Assembly (NCBI GenBank): GCA_029319145.1 | Contig: CP119753.1 | Location: 2,108,001 to 2,172,000, forward strand | Direction of reading: 5' to 3' | DNA length: 64,000 nucleotides | From: Microbacter sp. GSS18 | GTDB taxonomy: Bacteria; Actinomycetota; Actinomycetes; Actinomycetales; Microbacteriaceae | Shown: one piece after another, positions 10,014 through 20,435 of the stretch | Layout: each line of letters starts with the position of its first letter | Numbering within the stretch: position 1 is the first letter of the stretch | Notes under the pieces: generated by a model | What the model was told of the DNA's origin: nothing | The model's database searches: none | Seen by the model: the letters and a program-made list of their open reading frames with translations, nothing else | Made by a program: the position numbers and the translations under genes

Positions 10014-10501
10014 CGCTTGTTCTCCGTCGGGATCTCGTGGGTGAGGGACGAGCGCTCGGCCCGCGTGTGGAGCTCTTCGTCTTCGCGCTGCTTCAGGTAC
10101 GCCTTGACCTCGCGGCCCACGATCGCCTCCATGAAGAACGACAGAAGCGGCACGATGCCGCCCGAGGCGAGCATAACGAGCCGCATGAAGTTCCACCGCA
10201 TGAGGCTCCACACGCGGAAGCACGCGAAGAGGTACACGACGTAGAACCAGCCGTGGGCGACGAGGATGCCGAGCGACAGGTTGAATCCGTCGCCGGTGGA
10301 CTCTCCGAACGCGTCGACAGGGGCGAACCACAGGAACCCGCCGGAGCCGCCCAGGAAGAGCTCGTACCCGAACCCGTACTTGACGATCATCTCGGCCACG
10401 AGCAGCAGCAGCATCGTGCCCGTGATGACGGACGCGATCTGGTAGAACTTCAGGGCTCCGCGGATCGCCGGGAACGAGGCGAGTTTGGGGGCGCGGGGCA
10501 T
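10010..10501 (-). CDS. DUF3817 membrane protein
   Basis: A 163-residue integral membrane protein of the DUF3817 family (function unknown), starting [21 protein letters not shown]. Three to four helices are visible, including [24 protein letters not shown] and a region with [22 protein letters not shown]. The conserved HGW(F/L)Y motif is typical of the family. Cytoplasmic ends are basic or charged ([17 protein letters not shown]). It sits between SURF1 and guaA with a GTGA overlap into guaA, an arrangement I believe is common in actinobacteria. The in-frame upstream extension is rejected because it runs into SURF1 and lacks a ribosome site. Confidence 0.85.
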
Positions 10502-10511
10502 GGCCTCCAGT

Positions 10512-11555
10512 CTAGTCCGCCGATCCCCGGGCGCCCGACGCGGGGTCATCGTCGCCGGCGGGCCCGGATGCGGCGGCAGCGGCATCCGCCTTCACGTCCT
10601 CGAGATCCTCGACTTCGCGCTCCCATTGGTCGCGCGCGAGGCGGTACCAGAGGTAGAAGGCGAACCCGGCGAAGATGGCCCACTCGGCGGCGTAGAACAG
10701 GTTCAGCCAGTTCACCGCACCGGACTCTTCGGGTGCCGGCGACGAGATCGCCTCGAGGCCGCCCCACGGCTCGTCCGACACGAGGTACGCGCGGTACACC
10801 GACAGGTCCTCGACGTCGTTCCACTGGCCCAGCAGCATGGCCGGCGACATGCGGTCCATCGCCCACGGATCGCCGTCCCGCGGCGGCAGCGACGTCCCCT
10901 CATCGGACACGAGGCGCCCCGTCAACTCGGCCGGCACGTCGACGTCGGTCGCGGCGGTCTGCTCCTCGAGATCGGCCGCCGCCTGCTGTGCGGCCTCGAG
11001 CGTGGGGGCCCAGCCGACCGCGACGGCGAGCGAGACGGGGTCGCCCTGGTCGAAGCCGCCCTCGCCGTCCCACAGCCGGAACTGGCCGGTGACCCAGTAG
11101 CCCTCGGCGCCGTCGTTGAAGCGCGATCCGACGATGAGGAAGTCGGTGTCGATCCACCAGCCGCTCACCGCGACCTTCTGGCCGACGAGCGGCTCGGGAA
11201 GGTACGCGCCGGGCTCGACGACCTCGTCGATCGGCCGCACCTCCTCGGTGACGCCGGGGGGCAGCGGGTCGGTGGTGATGGCGCGGGCGAGCTGCCACTG
11301 CCCGAGCCACGCGAACACGCCGGCGACGACGAGGCACAGCAGCAGCAGCGCGATCCAGCGGGGCCGGATCATGACCTCGCGCAGCGTCGGCGGGAAGACC
11401 TCGTCCTCCGGTTCGGCGATCCCTGTGCGGGCGGGCCCGTCGCCCTCCCCGAGGACGGCGTCGTCGGGTTCGCGGGCCGCCGCGTCCTCGGCCTCGGGGC
11501 CGGGCGATCCGTCCGCCGCGTCCTCGGCCTCGGGGCCGGGCGACCCGTCCGTCAT
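10512..11555 (-). CDS. SURF1 family cytochrome oxidase assembly protein
   Basis: Probable SURF1-like factor for assembly of the aa3 cytochrome c oxidase, 347 residues. The two family-defining helices are present: one at about 68-86 (WIALLLLCLVVAGVFAWLGQWQ) and one near the C terminus (LNLFYAAEWAIFAGFAFYLWYR), separated by a large extracytoplasmic domain with the conserved GWW and VAVGWAP segments. The first 60 residues are an acidic, disordered, actinobacterium-style extension with a perfect 12-residue duplication DGSPGPEAEDAA (3-14, 15-26). The ATG overlaps the guaB3 stop (ATGA). Cytochrome oxidase genes are not in this window. Confidence 0.88.
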   Translation of the reverse strand: MTDGSPGPEAEDAADGSPGPEAEDAAAREPDDAVLGEGDGPARTGIAEPEDEVFPPTLREVMIRPRWIALLLLCLVVAGVFAWLGQWQLARAITTDPLPPGVTEEVRPIDEVVEPGAYLPEPLVGQKVAVSGWWIDTDFLIVGSRFNDGAEGYWVTGQFRLWDGEGGFDQGDPVSLAVAVGWAPTLEAAQQAAADLEEQTAATDVDVPAELTGRLVSDEGTSLPPRDGDPWAMDRMSPAMLLGQWNDVEDLSVYRAYLVSDEPWGGLEAISSPAPEESGAVNWLNLFYAAEWAIFAGFAFYLWYRLARDQWEREVEDLEDVKADAAAAASGPAGDDDPASGARGSAD

Positions 11556-12676
11556 CGTGTGGCGTACGGGGCCACGACGACCTCGACCCGCTGGAACTCC
11601 TTCAGGTCGGAGTAGCCGGTCGTGGCCATGGACTTGCGCAGCGCCCCGATCAGATTGGCCGTGCCGTCGGCGACGGGCGCCGGGCCGTACAGCACCGACT
11701 CCAGGGGGCCGACCTGGTCCACGGTCACGCGGCGGCCGCGCGGCAGGCGCGAGTGGTGCGCCTCGGGGCCCCAGTGGAACCCGCGCCCCGGAGCGTCGGT
11801 GGCACGCGCGAGCGCGACGCCGAGCATGACGGCATCCGCCCCCATGGCGAGCGCCTTGACGATGTCGCCGGACGTGCCCACTCCGCCGTCGGCGATGACG
11901 TGCACGTAGCGGCCGCCCGACTCGTCGAGGTAGTCGCGGCGGGCGCCGGCCACGTCGGCGACCGCGGTCGCCATCGGCATGTGCACGCCGAGGGTCGCGC
12001 GCGTGGTGGACGCCGCTCCCCCGCCGAAGCCGACGAGCACGCCGGCAGCTCCCGTGCGCATCAGGTGCAGGGCCGCGGTGTAGGTCGCGGCACCGCCGAC
12101 GATGACGGGGACGTCCAGGTCGTAGATGAACTTCTTGAGGTTCAGCGGCTGCTCGACGCTCGAGACGTGCTCGGCGGAGACGGTGGTGCCGCGGATGACG
12201 AACAGGTCGACGCCTGCGGCCACGACCGTCTCGTACAGCTGCTGCGTGCGCTGCGGTGTGAGGGAACCGGCGACCGTGACCCCGGCCGCGCGGATCTCGG
12301 CGAGGCGGTCCCGCACGAGCTCGGGCTTGATCGGCTCGGAGTACAGCTCCTGCATGCGGCGCGTGGCGCCGGCATCCGGCAGAGACGCGATCTCCTCGAG
12401 CAGCGGCTCGGGGTCGTCGTAGCGCGTCCACAGGCCCTCGAGGTCGAGGACGCCCAGTCCGCCGAGCTTGCCGAGCATGATGGCGGTCGCGGGGCTGACG
12501 ACCGAGTCCATCGGCGCGCCGAGCACGGGGATGTCGAACTGGAACGCGTCGATCGACCACGCCGTCGAGACGTCTTCGGGGTTGCGCGTGCGCCGCGAGG
12601 GCACGACCGCGATGTCGTCGAACGTGTACGCGCGGCGGGCGCGCTTGGCGCGGCCGAGTTCGATCTCCATGGTCAC
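11552..12676 (-). CDS. guaB3: GuaB3 family IMP dehydrogenase-related protein
   Basis: IMPDH/GMP reductase-fold protein of the GuaB3 family common in actinobacteria, 374 residues, with no CBS domains. TIM-barrel motifs are intact (APMDSVVS, IVGGAATY, ADGGVGTSGDIVKALAMGADAVMLG). The loop that carries the catalytic cysteine in IMPDH (GPGSICTTR) reads GFGGGAASTTR, placing Ser223 where cysteine should be. A normal IMPDH or GMPR mechanism through a covalent intermediate therefore looks impossible; a regulatory or altered catalytic role is more likely. The GTG start is set by TAGGCT six bases upstream (12683-12688). It is first in a run with SURF1, DUF3817 and guaA. Confidence 0.9.
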   Translation of the reverse strand: MTMEIELGRAKRARRAYTFDDIAVVPSRRTRNPEDVSTAWSIDAFQFDIPVLGAPMDSVVSPATAIMLGKLGGLGVLDLEGLWTRYDDPEPLLEEIASLPDAGATRRMQELYSEPIKPELVRDRLAEIRAAGVTVAGSLTPQRTQQLYETVVAAGVDLFVIRGTTVSAEHVSSVEQPLNLKKFIYDLDVPVIVGGAATYTAALHLMRTGAAGVLVGFGGGAASTTRATLGVHMPMATAVADVAGARRDYLDESGGRYVHVIADGGVGTSGDIVKALAMGADAVMLGVALARATDAPGRGFHWGPEAHHSRLPRGRRVTVDQVGPLESVLYGPAPVADGTANLIGALRKSMATTGYSDLKEFQRVEVVVAPYATR

Positions 12677-12682
12677 GCGACC

Positions 12683-12688
12683 AGCCTA
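12683..12688 (-). promoter_or_regulatory. Leaderless-type -10 hexamer (TAGGCT)
   Basis: TAGGCT on the minus strand, six bases before GTG 12676; the probable promoter of the guaB3-SURF1-DUF3817-guaA run. Confidence 0.5.
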
Positions 12689-12736
12689 CCGTCCGGGGTC
12701 CCCCGCTACCCGAGGCGTGCGGGCGCTGCGCGCTTC

Positions 12737-12848
12737 GCACCGCTCACCGGCGGCGGCGAGCGCACATGCTCTGCCCGAGCGCACACGCCGCTCGCGTGCA
12801 CGGCGTGTGCTCTCGGCGACAGCATGTGCTCTCGACGGCGAGCGGTGC
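12737..12848. repeat. Long imperfect inverted repeat between guaB3 and DUF2277
   Basis: The arms 12758-12790 and 12801-12833 (33 bases each) match in inversion at about 28 positions around a 10-base loop. GCACCGCTC (12737-12745) pairs with GAGCGGTGC (12840-12848) outside them. Each arm itself carries a GAGCGCACA-type duplication. The outer edge touches the DUF2277 stop codon, so it may act as that gene's terminator. Confidence 0.85.
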
Positions 12849-13126
12849 TACGCCGCCGAGTACCGCCCGGACGCGACGGCGCGGGCGCGGGCCTTCGCCG
12901 CCTCCTCCTCGCGGTTCTTGGGCGGCGCGCTCGTGACGAGGTCGTCGAGCAGGTGCTGCGTGACATGGGCGATGTCGTGGACGGCGCGGTCGAAGGCCTC
13001 CTGGTTGGCCTTGGAGGGCCTGGTCGTGCCCGCGATCTTGCGCACGTACTGCAGCGCGGCGGCATGCACCTCGTCCGACGTGGCAGCCGGCTCGAAGTTG
13101 TGGAGGGTGTGGATGCTACGGCACAT
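12848..13126 (-). CDS. DUF2277 family protein
   Basis: A 92-residue cytoplasmic protein of the uncharacterised DUF2277 family, recognised by its N terminus MCRSIHTLHNFEPAAT and the central ALQYVRKIAG and PSKANQEAFDRAVHDIAHVTQHLLDDL segments. It is largely helical, with conserved Cys2 and His residues. TATCGT lies seven bases upstream of the ATG (13134-13139) with no Shine-Dalgarno, so a leaderless message is likely. It is monocistronic and divergent from the oxidoreductase gene at 13205. Function unknown. Confidence 0.85.
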   Translation of the reverse strand: MCRSIHTLHNFEPAATSDEVHAAALQYVRKIAGTTRPSKANQEAFDRAVHDIAHVTQHLLDDLVTSAPPKNREEEAAKARARAVASGRYSAA

Positions 13127-13133
13127 GCGGCCG

Positions 13134-13139
13134 ACGATA
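13134..13139 (-). promoter_or_regulatory. Leaderless-type -10 hexamer (TATCGT)
   Basis: TATCGT on the minus strand, seven bases before ATG 13126 of the DUF2277 gene. Confidence 0.5.
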
Positions 13140-13204
13140 CGCCCGCGCGCGGCACGCATCGACACCCCGCGTCGGCGGTGGGATGATCGGCACGGGGGTG
13201 CCCG

Positions 13205-13636
13205 ATGGCGGCGCGACGCTTGTTCACGCGGATGGATGCACGGCTGGGCGTGTGGCTGTACCGGCGCACGGACGGCAGGGCCCTGCGCGGCTCGGGTGCC
13301 TCGAGCGTTCTGCTGCTGACGACGCCGGGACGTCGGTCCGGCGAGCCGCGGTCGGCGTGCGTGGCGTCGCTGCGCGACGGCGACGCCTACGTGGTGTGGG
13401 GCACCGGCGCCGGCGCGCCACGCGATCCGGACTGGTTCCGAAACCTGCGCGCGGCCGGAGCGACGACCGTCCAGGAGGGCGGCCGGGAGTTCCCCGCGAC
13501 GGTCCGGGAGCTCACCGGCGCCGAGCGGGACGCGCGCTGGGCCGAGATCGTCGCGAGCGTGCCGGGCGTCTCCCGCTACGCGGCCAAGGCAGGCCGCACG
13601 ATCCCCGTGGCGATACTGACGCCGCTCGCGGGCTGA
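13205..13636 (+). CDS. Nitroreductase/deazaflavin-dependent oxidoreductase family protein
   Basis: A 143-residue single-domain protein of the split-beta-barrel flavin/deazaflavin (F420)-dependent nitroreductase family (Ddn-like). Family marks are LLLTTPGRRSGEPRSACVASLRDGDAYVVWGTGAGAPRDPDWFRNLRA and the C-terminal VSRYAAKAGRTIPVAILTPL. Members bind F420 or FMN and reduce quinones or other acceptors; the cofactor here cannot be decided. It stands alone, divergent from DUF2277. The start is the first ATG of the frame; neither a good Shine-Dalgarno nor a TAnnnT at the usual spacing is visible. Confidence 0.85.
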   Translation: MAARRLFTRMDARLGVWLYRRTDGRALRGSGASSVLLLTTPGRRSGEPRSACVASLRDGDAYVVWGTGAGAPRDPDWFRNLRAAGATTVQEGGREFPATVRELTGAERDARWAEIVASVPGVSRYAAKAGRTIPVAILTPLAG

Positions 13637-13829
13637 GTCGGCCGCCGCCGGCATCCGCTCCCCTCGCATGCGGGCGACGCGGTGGGCATCGGGACTCGGA
13701 GAGACACCGCGTCGTCGGAGCGTCGGGGCCGGACGATCCGTCGGACGGCGTACGCTCCGAATCCCGGAGCAGCCGCACGTCAGCATTCTGTAACCGGCGC
13801 GACGGGCGGGCCCCTGCCAGGCTGGAGCC

Positions 13830-15257
13830 GTGGACACCAGCGGCGAAAGAGCGGATGCCGGAAGCCCGGCGGGCCGCCGGCGCGGGCCGCAGCCCTCCGC
13901 GCCCGACCGTGCGACCGGCTCCGGGGACGGCGAGAGCGCTCGCTCGCTCGCGGGAATCATCGGGCTGATCGTCACGGTGCTGCTCATCGCGGCATCCGTC
14001 ATCGTCCCGGCCGCGACCGGCTGGAACGTCCGCGCCGGGCACTTCCCGCCGCTGCACGCGATATGGGACCCGGGCATCGGGCCCGGCACGCCCGCGGCGA
14101 TCCTGCTGGCGGTCCTCACCGTCGTGTACGCGCCGCGCGCCGCCGGGTGGTCGTGGCGCCGCCTGCTGTGGGTCGTCTACGGCTGGGGCGTCGCGTGGAT
14201 GCTGGCGCTCGGGCTCATCGACGGCTGGTACGGCATCGGCGGCATCCTCGACGAGAAGACCGAGTACCTGCGCACCGCCCGCATCGTCGTCGCGGATGTC
14301 CCGGCCTTCCTCAGCGGCTTCATCGAGCGCATCCCGATCGACGCCGAGGACAACTGGGCCGTGCACGTGGCCGGCCACCCTCCGGGCGCGACGCTGTTCT
14401 TCGTCGCGCTGGTGGCGATCGGGCTCGGCGGTGCGATCGCGGCCGGCATCGTCATCACGCTCATCGCGGGGACGACCGCGATCGCGGTGCTGCAGACGAC
14501 ACGGCTGCTCGGGTCCGAGGACCTCGCGCGGCGCGCCGCGCCGTTCCTGGCCGTGGGCCCGGCCGCCATCTGGATGTGCGTTTCGGCGGACGCGATGTTC
14601 GCGGCCGTCGCCGCGTGGGCGACGTTCGTGCTCGCGATCGCCGCGACCACCCGGCGCACCGGTGTGATGATCGCGGGCTCGCTCGGGGCAGGGCTGCTGT
14701 ACGGGTACTGCGTCATGATGTCCTACGGCCTGCCGCTGCTGGCCGTGCTCGCCCTCACGGTGCTGTGGCTCGCCCGCTCGTGGCACCCGATCCCGTGGGT
14801 GGCCGCGGGCGGACTCGCCGTCGTCCTGGCGTTCGCGGCTTTCGGCTTCGCGTGGTGGGAGGCCTTCCCCGTGCTGCGGGAGCGCTACTGGGCGGGGATC
14901 GCGAGCGATCGCCCCGGCGCCTATTGGACGTGGGCGGACCTCGCGGCGGTCGCCGTGAGCGCGGGGCCGTGGGTCGGCGCCGGGATCGGAGCGGCCGTCG
15001 TCGACGGCATCCGCCCCACCGCCGAGCCCCGCGGCCGTCGCGCGGTCGCGATGCTCGCCCTCGCGGGCGTGGCGATGTGCCTGCTGGCGACGGCGTCGCA
15101 GATGAGCCGCGCCGAGGTGGAGCGGATCTGGCTGCCGTTCGTGCCGTGGATGCTCGTGGGCACGGCGCTGCTGCCGATGCGGTGGCAGCGCGCGGGGCTC
15201 ATCGTGCAGGTCTCGAGCGCGCTCGTGGTGCTGCACCTGCTGTTCACACGTTGGTGA
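13830..15257 (+). CDS. GT-C-like polytopic membrane protein
   Basis: A 475-residue membrane protein with a 40-residue charged N terminus and roughly ten helices. A long first extracytoplasmic loop carries ERIPIDAEDNWAVHVAGHPPG, and the C-terminal part has RAEVERIWLPFVPWML. Acidic residues in the first outer loop and an E-x-x-R-x-W-x-P motif near the end are typical of GT-C membrane glycosyltransferases that use polyprenyl-phosphate sugars, so an envelope mannosyl- or arabinosyltransferase is possible; this is inference. CAGGCT six bases before the GTG (13818-13823) is a variant of the leaderless -10 motif. It converges with guaB across a 10-base gap. Confidence 0.65.
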   Translation: MDTSGERADAGSPAGRRRGPQPSAPDRATGSGDGESARSLAGIIGLIVTVLLIAASVIVPAATGWNVRAGHFPPLHAIWDPGIGPGTPAAILLAVLTVVYAPRAAGWSWRRLLWVVYGWGVAWMLALGLIDGWYGIGGILDEKTEYLRTARIVVADVPAFLSGFIERIPIDAEDNWAVHVAGHPPGATLFFVALVAIGLGGAIAAGIVITLIAGTTAIAVLQTTRLLGSEDLARRAAPFLAVGPAAIWMCVSADAMFAAVAAWATFVLAIAATTRRTGVMIAGSLGAGLLYGYCVMMSYGLPLLAVLALTVLWLARSWHPIPWVAAGGLAVVLAFAAFGFAWWEAFPVLRERYWAGIASDRPGAYWTWADLAAVAVSAGPWVGAGIGAAVVDGIRPTAEPRGRRAVAMLALAGVAMCLLATASQMSRAEVERIWLPFVPWMLVGTALLPMRWQRAGLIVQVSSALVVLHLLFTRW

Positions 15258-15267
15258 ACAGCGAGAA

Positions 15268-17122
<1,855 letters not shown>

Positions 17123-18445
17123 GTGAGTCCTACGACTGAGGTCGCATCGCCCTGGCGGCGTGCGCGAACGGTCTCCGCACTCGTGGCGTTGTTCCTGATG
17201 CTCCTGGGCGTGTTCGCGACGTCGGCTCCGGCCCTCGCCGCCGAAGGCGACCCGTATCGCATCAGCGGCAACGTCCAGCTCGACGGCGAGCCGCTGGAGG
17301 GCGTGGCGCTCTCCATCGACGGCCCCGGCGGGCTGCAGGAGGTCGTGACCGACGAGAACGGCCAGTGGGTCGTGTTCGTTCCCGAGCGCGGCGAGGAATA
17401 CGTCGTCACCCTCGACGAGAACACGCTGCCCGAGGGCATCGCGGTCGTCGACGAAGAGGACGACACCCCCAACGTCAAAGAAGTGGAGATGAGCCAGGGC
17501 GGTCGCGTCACGGTGAACTTCTTCATCGGCGAGGGCGAGCGCAACGTCACGAGCTTCTTCGACCAGCTGGTGCAGCGCGTCGTGCAGGGCATCAGCTTCG
17601 GCCTGATGCTGGCCCTCGCCGCGGTCGGCCTGACCCTCGTGTACGGCACGACCGGCATCTCGAACTTCGCCCACGGCGAGATGGTCACCTTCGGCGCGAT
17701 AGCCGGCTTCCTGCTCGTCGCGCCGTCGGCGCTGTCGCTGCCGTGGTGGCTCGGCTACCCCCTGGCGGTGGTGCTCGGCGCAGTGCTCGGCCTGGTCATG
17801 GACATGTGGCTGTGGCGACCATTGCGAAAGCGCCGCGTCGGCATCGTGCAGCTGATGATCGTGAGCATCGGCCTGTCGCTCGCGATGCGCTACATCTTCC
17901 AGTTCTTCATCGGCGGCGGAACGCTTCAGCTGCCCGCCGCATCGGCGCCCAAGATCCCGCTCTTCGGCGCGGTGCAGATGAGCGTCATCGACCTGGCCTC
18001 GATCGGGATCTCGATCGTCGTCATCGTCGCGTTCGCGTTCTGGCTGACGAAGTCGCGCATCGGCAAGGCGACCCGCGCGATCTCAGACAACCCGTCCCTG
18101 GCGGCGGCATCCGGCATCGACGTCGACTTCGTCGTGCGCGTGGTGTGGATCCTCGCCAGCGCGCTCGCGGCGCTCGCGGGCATCCTCTACGCGTACTACC
18201 GCCCCGGCATCCGCTGGGACATGGGTGCGCAGCTGCTGCTGCTGATGTTCGCCGCGGTCGTCCTCGGCGGTCTCGGAACCGCGTATGGCGCCCTGATCGG
18301 CGCACTCATCGTCGGCGTCGTGGTCGAGGCGTCGAGCCTGTGGATCCCCGCCGACCTGAAGTTCGCGAGCGGACTGTTCATCCTGATCGTGATCCTGCTG
18401 TTCCGACCACAGGGCATCCTCGGTCGACGCGAGAGAATAGGTTAA
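17123..18445 (+). CDS. livH: Branched-chain amino acid type ABC permease with extra N-terminal domain
   Basis: LivH-type inner-membrane permease of a branched-chain amino acid class ABC importer, 440 residues. The permease proper starts near residue 145 (FFDQLVQRVVQGISFGLMLALAAVGLTLVYG) and contains the EAA-like ISDNPSLAAASGIDV loop. Before it lies an unusual extension: a cleavable-looking signal sequence (about 15-40, ending PALAAEGD), then a 95-residue beta-rich module (YRISGNVQLDGEPLEGVALS, TDENGQWVVFVPE) resembling carboxypeptidase-regulatory or Cna-B-like folds. The strong GGGAGG before GTG 17123 and continuous codon use argue that the extension is translated. First gene of livHMGF. Confidence 0.92.
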   Translation: MSPTTEVASPWRRARTVSALVALFLMLLGVFATSAPALAAEGDPYRISGNVQLDGEPLEGVALSIDGPGGLQEVVTDENGQWVVFVPERGEEYVVTLDENTLPEGIAVVDEEDDTPNVKEVEMSQGGRVTVNFFIGEGERNVTSFFDQLVQRVVQGISFGLMLALAAVGLTLVYGTTGISNFAHGEMVTFGAIAGFLLVAPSALSLPWWLGYPLAVVLGAVLGLVMDMWLWRPLRKRRVGIVQLMIVSIGLSLAMRYIFQFFIGGGTLQLPAASAPKIPLFGAVQMSVIDLASIGISIVVIVAFAFWLTKSRIGKATRAISDNPSLAAASGIDVDFVVRVVWILASALAALAGILYAYYRPGIRWDMGAQLLLLMFAAVVLGGLGTAYGALIGALIVGVVVEASSLWIPADLKFASGLFILIVILLFRPQGILGRRERIG

Positions 18446-18454
18446 GGGCGGAAC

Positions 18455-19435
18455 ATGGACTGGCTTCAGATTCTCTCCAACTCGGCCTCGTCGATCCTCA
18501 GCCCCGCGACGCTCGGGTACGCGCTGGCTGCGCTCGGCCTGGCGATGCACTTCGGCTTCGGCGGCCTGATCAACATGGGCATCGCCGGCTTCATGGCCAT
18601 CGGCGCCTACGGCTATGCGATCTCGATCCTGACGTTCAACCTGCCGTGGTGGCTCGCCGCGATCCTCGGCCTGGTGGCCGCGGCGGTCTTCGCGCTGATC
18701 CTCGGCATCCCGACGCTGCGCCTGCGCGGCGACTACCTCGCGATCGTCACGATCGCCGCCGCCGAGGTCGTCCGCCTGCTGTTCCTCACCACCGCGTTCG
18801 ACGACGTGACCGGCTCGGCGGACGGCCTCAGCGGCTACCACGCCAGCTTCCGCGCCTCGAACCCGATCCCGCCGGGAACCTACGGGTTCGGTCCGTGGAC
18901 GTACAACGAGACCCAGTGGTGGGTGCGCATCATGGGCATCATCACCCTCGCGATCGCGGTGCTGGTGGTCTGGATGCTCACCAAGAGCCCGTGGGGCCGC
19001 GCCCTCAAGGGCATCCGCGAGGACGAGGACGCCGTCCGGTCGCTGGGCAAGAACGTGTACTCGTACAAGATGCAGACCCTGGTCCTCGGCGGAGTCCTCG
19101 CCGCTGCGGGCGGCATCGTCTACGCGCTGCCGGCGGCCATCAGCCCCGGCGTGTACGTGACGTCGCTGACGTTCTTCGTGTGGACGGCGCTGCTGCTCGG
19201 CGGCGCGGCCACCGTGTTCGGACCGCTGCTGGGATCCCTCATCTTCTGGGTGCTGCAGACGTTCCTCTCGAACGTCCTCCCGGCGATGGCATCGGCCGGG
19301 CTGCTGTTCGGCATGTCGGCGATCCAGGCGGCGACGCTGCGGTTCATCCTCGTCGGTGCCGCGCTGATGCTGCTGGTGATCTTCATGCCGCAGGGCCTGC
19401 TCGGAAACAAGAAGGAGCTGACCTTTGTCAAGTGA
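18455..19435 (+). CDS. livM: Branched-chain amino acid type ABC permease, LivM
   Basis: Second permease of the importer, 326 residues with about nine helices. Family marks are FGFGGLINMGIAGFMAIGAYGYA near the N terminus, the GIPTLRLRGDYLAIVTIAAAEVVRL segment and the coupling helix WGRALKGIREDEDAVRSLGKNVYSYK, which docks on the ATPases. It starts ten bases after livH and its last 11 bases overlap livG. The LRGDYLAIVTI motif is diagnostic of LivM against LivH. Confidence 0.93.
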   Translation: MDWLQILSNSASSILSPATLGYALAALGLAMHFGFGGLINMGIAGFMAIGAYGYAISILTFNLPWWLAAILGLVAAAVFALILGIPTLRLRGDYLAIVTIAAAEVVRLLFLTTAFDDVTGSADGLSGYHASFRASNPIPPGTYGFGPWTYNETQWWVRIMGIITLAIAVLVVWMLTKSPWGRALKGIREDEDAVRSLGKNVYSYKMQTLVLGGVLAAAGGIVYALPAAISPGVYVTSLTFFVWTALLLGGAATVFGPLLGSLIFWVLQTFLSNVLPAMASAGLLFGMSAIQAATLRFILVGAALMLLVIFMPQGLLGNKKELTFVK

Positions 19436-20435
19436 TGAGAACGGCAACGGCGCTCCCGCGGAGCCGCCGACCATGACCTCCCCCACTCCGCGGCCGAAGA
19501 CGACGGGCCTGCACAAGGGCGACGCCGCACCCGGATGCGCCAAGGTGGACCCGATCATCGTCGCCGACAACGTCCGGCGATCGTTCGGCGGTGTGCACGC
19601 GGTCGACGTCGACCACCTCGAGGTTCCCCGCAACGCGATCACGGCCCTGATCGGCCCGAACGGCGCCGGCAAGACGACCCTGTTCAACCTGCTCACCGGC
19701 TTCGACAAGCCGAACGAGGGCACGTGGAGCTTCGACGGCCACGATCTCTCGGGCGTGCCGGCGCACCGGGTCGCACGCATGGGCCTGGTCCGCACCTTCC
19801 AGCTGACCAAGGCGCTCGGGCTGCTCACGGTCCTCGAGAACATGAAGCTCGGGGCGAAGAACCAGACCGGCGAGCACTTCTGGCTGAGCCTGTTCCCGCC
19901 GCTGTGGCGCAAGCAGGAGGCCGCGCTCGAAGAGCGGGCCATGGAGATCCTGAAGAAGTTCAAGCTCGACGCCAAGTCGCCCGACTTCGCCGCGAGCCTC
20001 TCGGGCGGCCAGCGCAAGCTCCTCGAGATGGCCCGCTCGCTCATGACCGACCCGACGCTCGTCATGCTCGACGAGCCGATGGCGGGCGTCAACCCGGCGC
20101 TCACGCAGTCGCTGCTCGACCACATCCTCGACCTGAAGGAAGAGGGCATGACCGTGCTGTTCGTCGAGCACGACATGCACATGGTGCGCCACATCGCGGA
20201 CTGGGTGGTCGTGATGGCCGAGGGCCGGATCGTCGCCGAGGGCGACCCGCACAGCGTCATGAAGGACCCCGCGGTGATCGACGCGTACCTCGGCGCCCAC
20301 CAGGACGTCGATCTGGGTGTCGTCACCGGCCGCATCGACGTGGTCGACGGCGAGTCGGGCATGACCGCCGACGAGATCGAAGCCGAGGCGGATGCCGAAC
20401 TCGAGGCCGAAGAGAAGCAGGAGGGCTCGAAGTGA
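19425..20435 (+). CDS. livG: ABC transporter ATP-binding protein, LivG
   Basis: First ATPase of the importer, 336 residues, longer than typical LivG (about 255) through an N-terminal 40-residue tail and a C-terminal acidic tail (ADEIEAEADAELEAEEKQEGSK). Walker A is IGPNGAGKTTLF, the ABC signature is LSGGQRKLLEMARSLM, and Walker B is LVMLDEPMAGVNP with switch His in LFVEHDMHMVRHIAD; the MAGVNP variant is typical of LivG. Translation starts at a rare TTG (19425): AAGGAG at 19412-19417 lies seven bases before it and no ATG or GTG in frame is better placed. Overlaps livM by 11 bases and livF by GTGA. Confidence 0.92.
   Translation: MSSDENGNGAPAEPPTMTSPTPRPKTTGLHKGDAAPGCAKVDPIIVADNVRRSFGGVHAVDVDHLEVPRNAITALIGPNGAGKTTLFNLLTGFDKPNEGTWSFDGHDLSGVPAHRVARMGLVRTFQLTKALGLLTVLENMKLGAKNQTGEHFWLSLFPPLWRKQEAALEERAMEILKKFKLDAKSPDFAASLSGGQRKLLEMARSLMTDPTLVMLDEPMAGVNPALTQSLLDHILDLKEEGMTVLFVEHDMHMVRHIADWVVVMAEGRIVAEGDPHSVMKDPAVIDAYLGAHQDVDLGVVTGRIDVVDGESGMTADEIEAEADAELEAEEKQEGSK

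Noticed and set aside
13637..13829. Possible small gene between the oxidoreductase and the GT-C-like protein
   Set aside because: Open frames there lack start signals and plausible composition.
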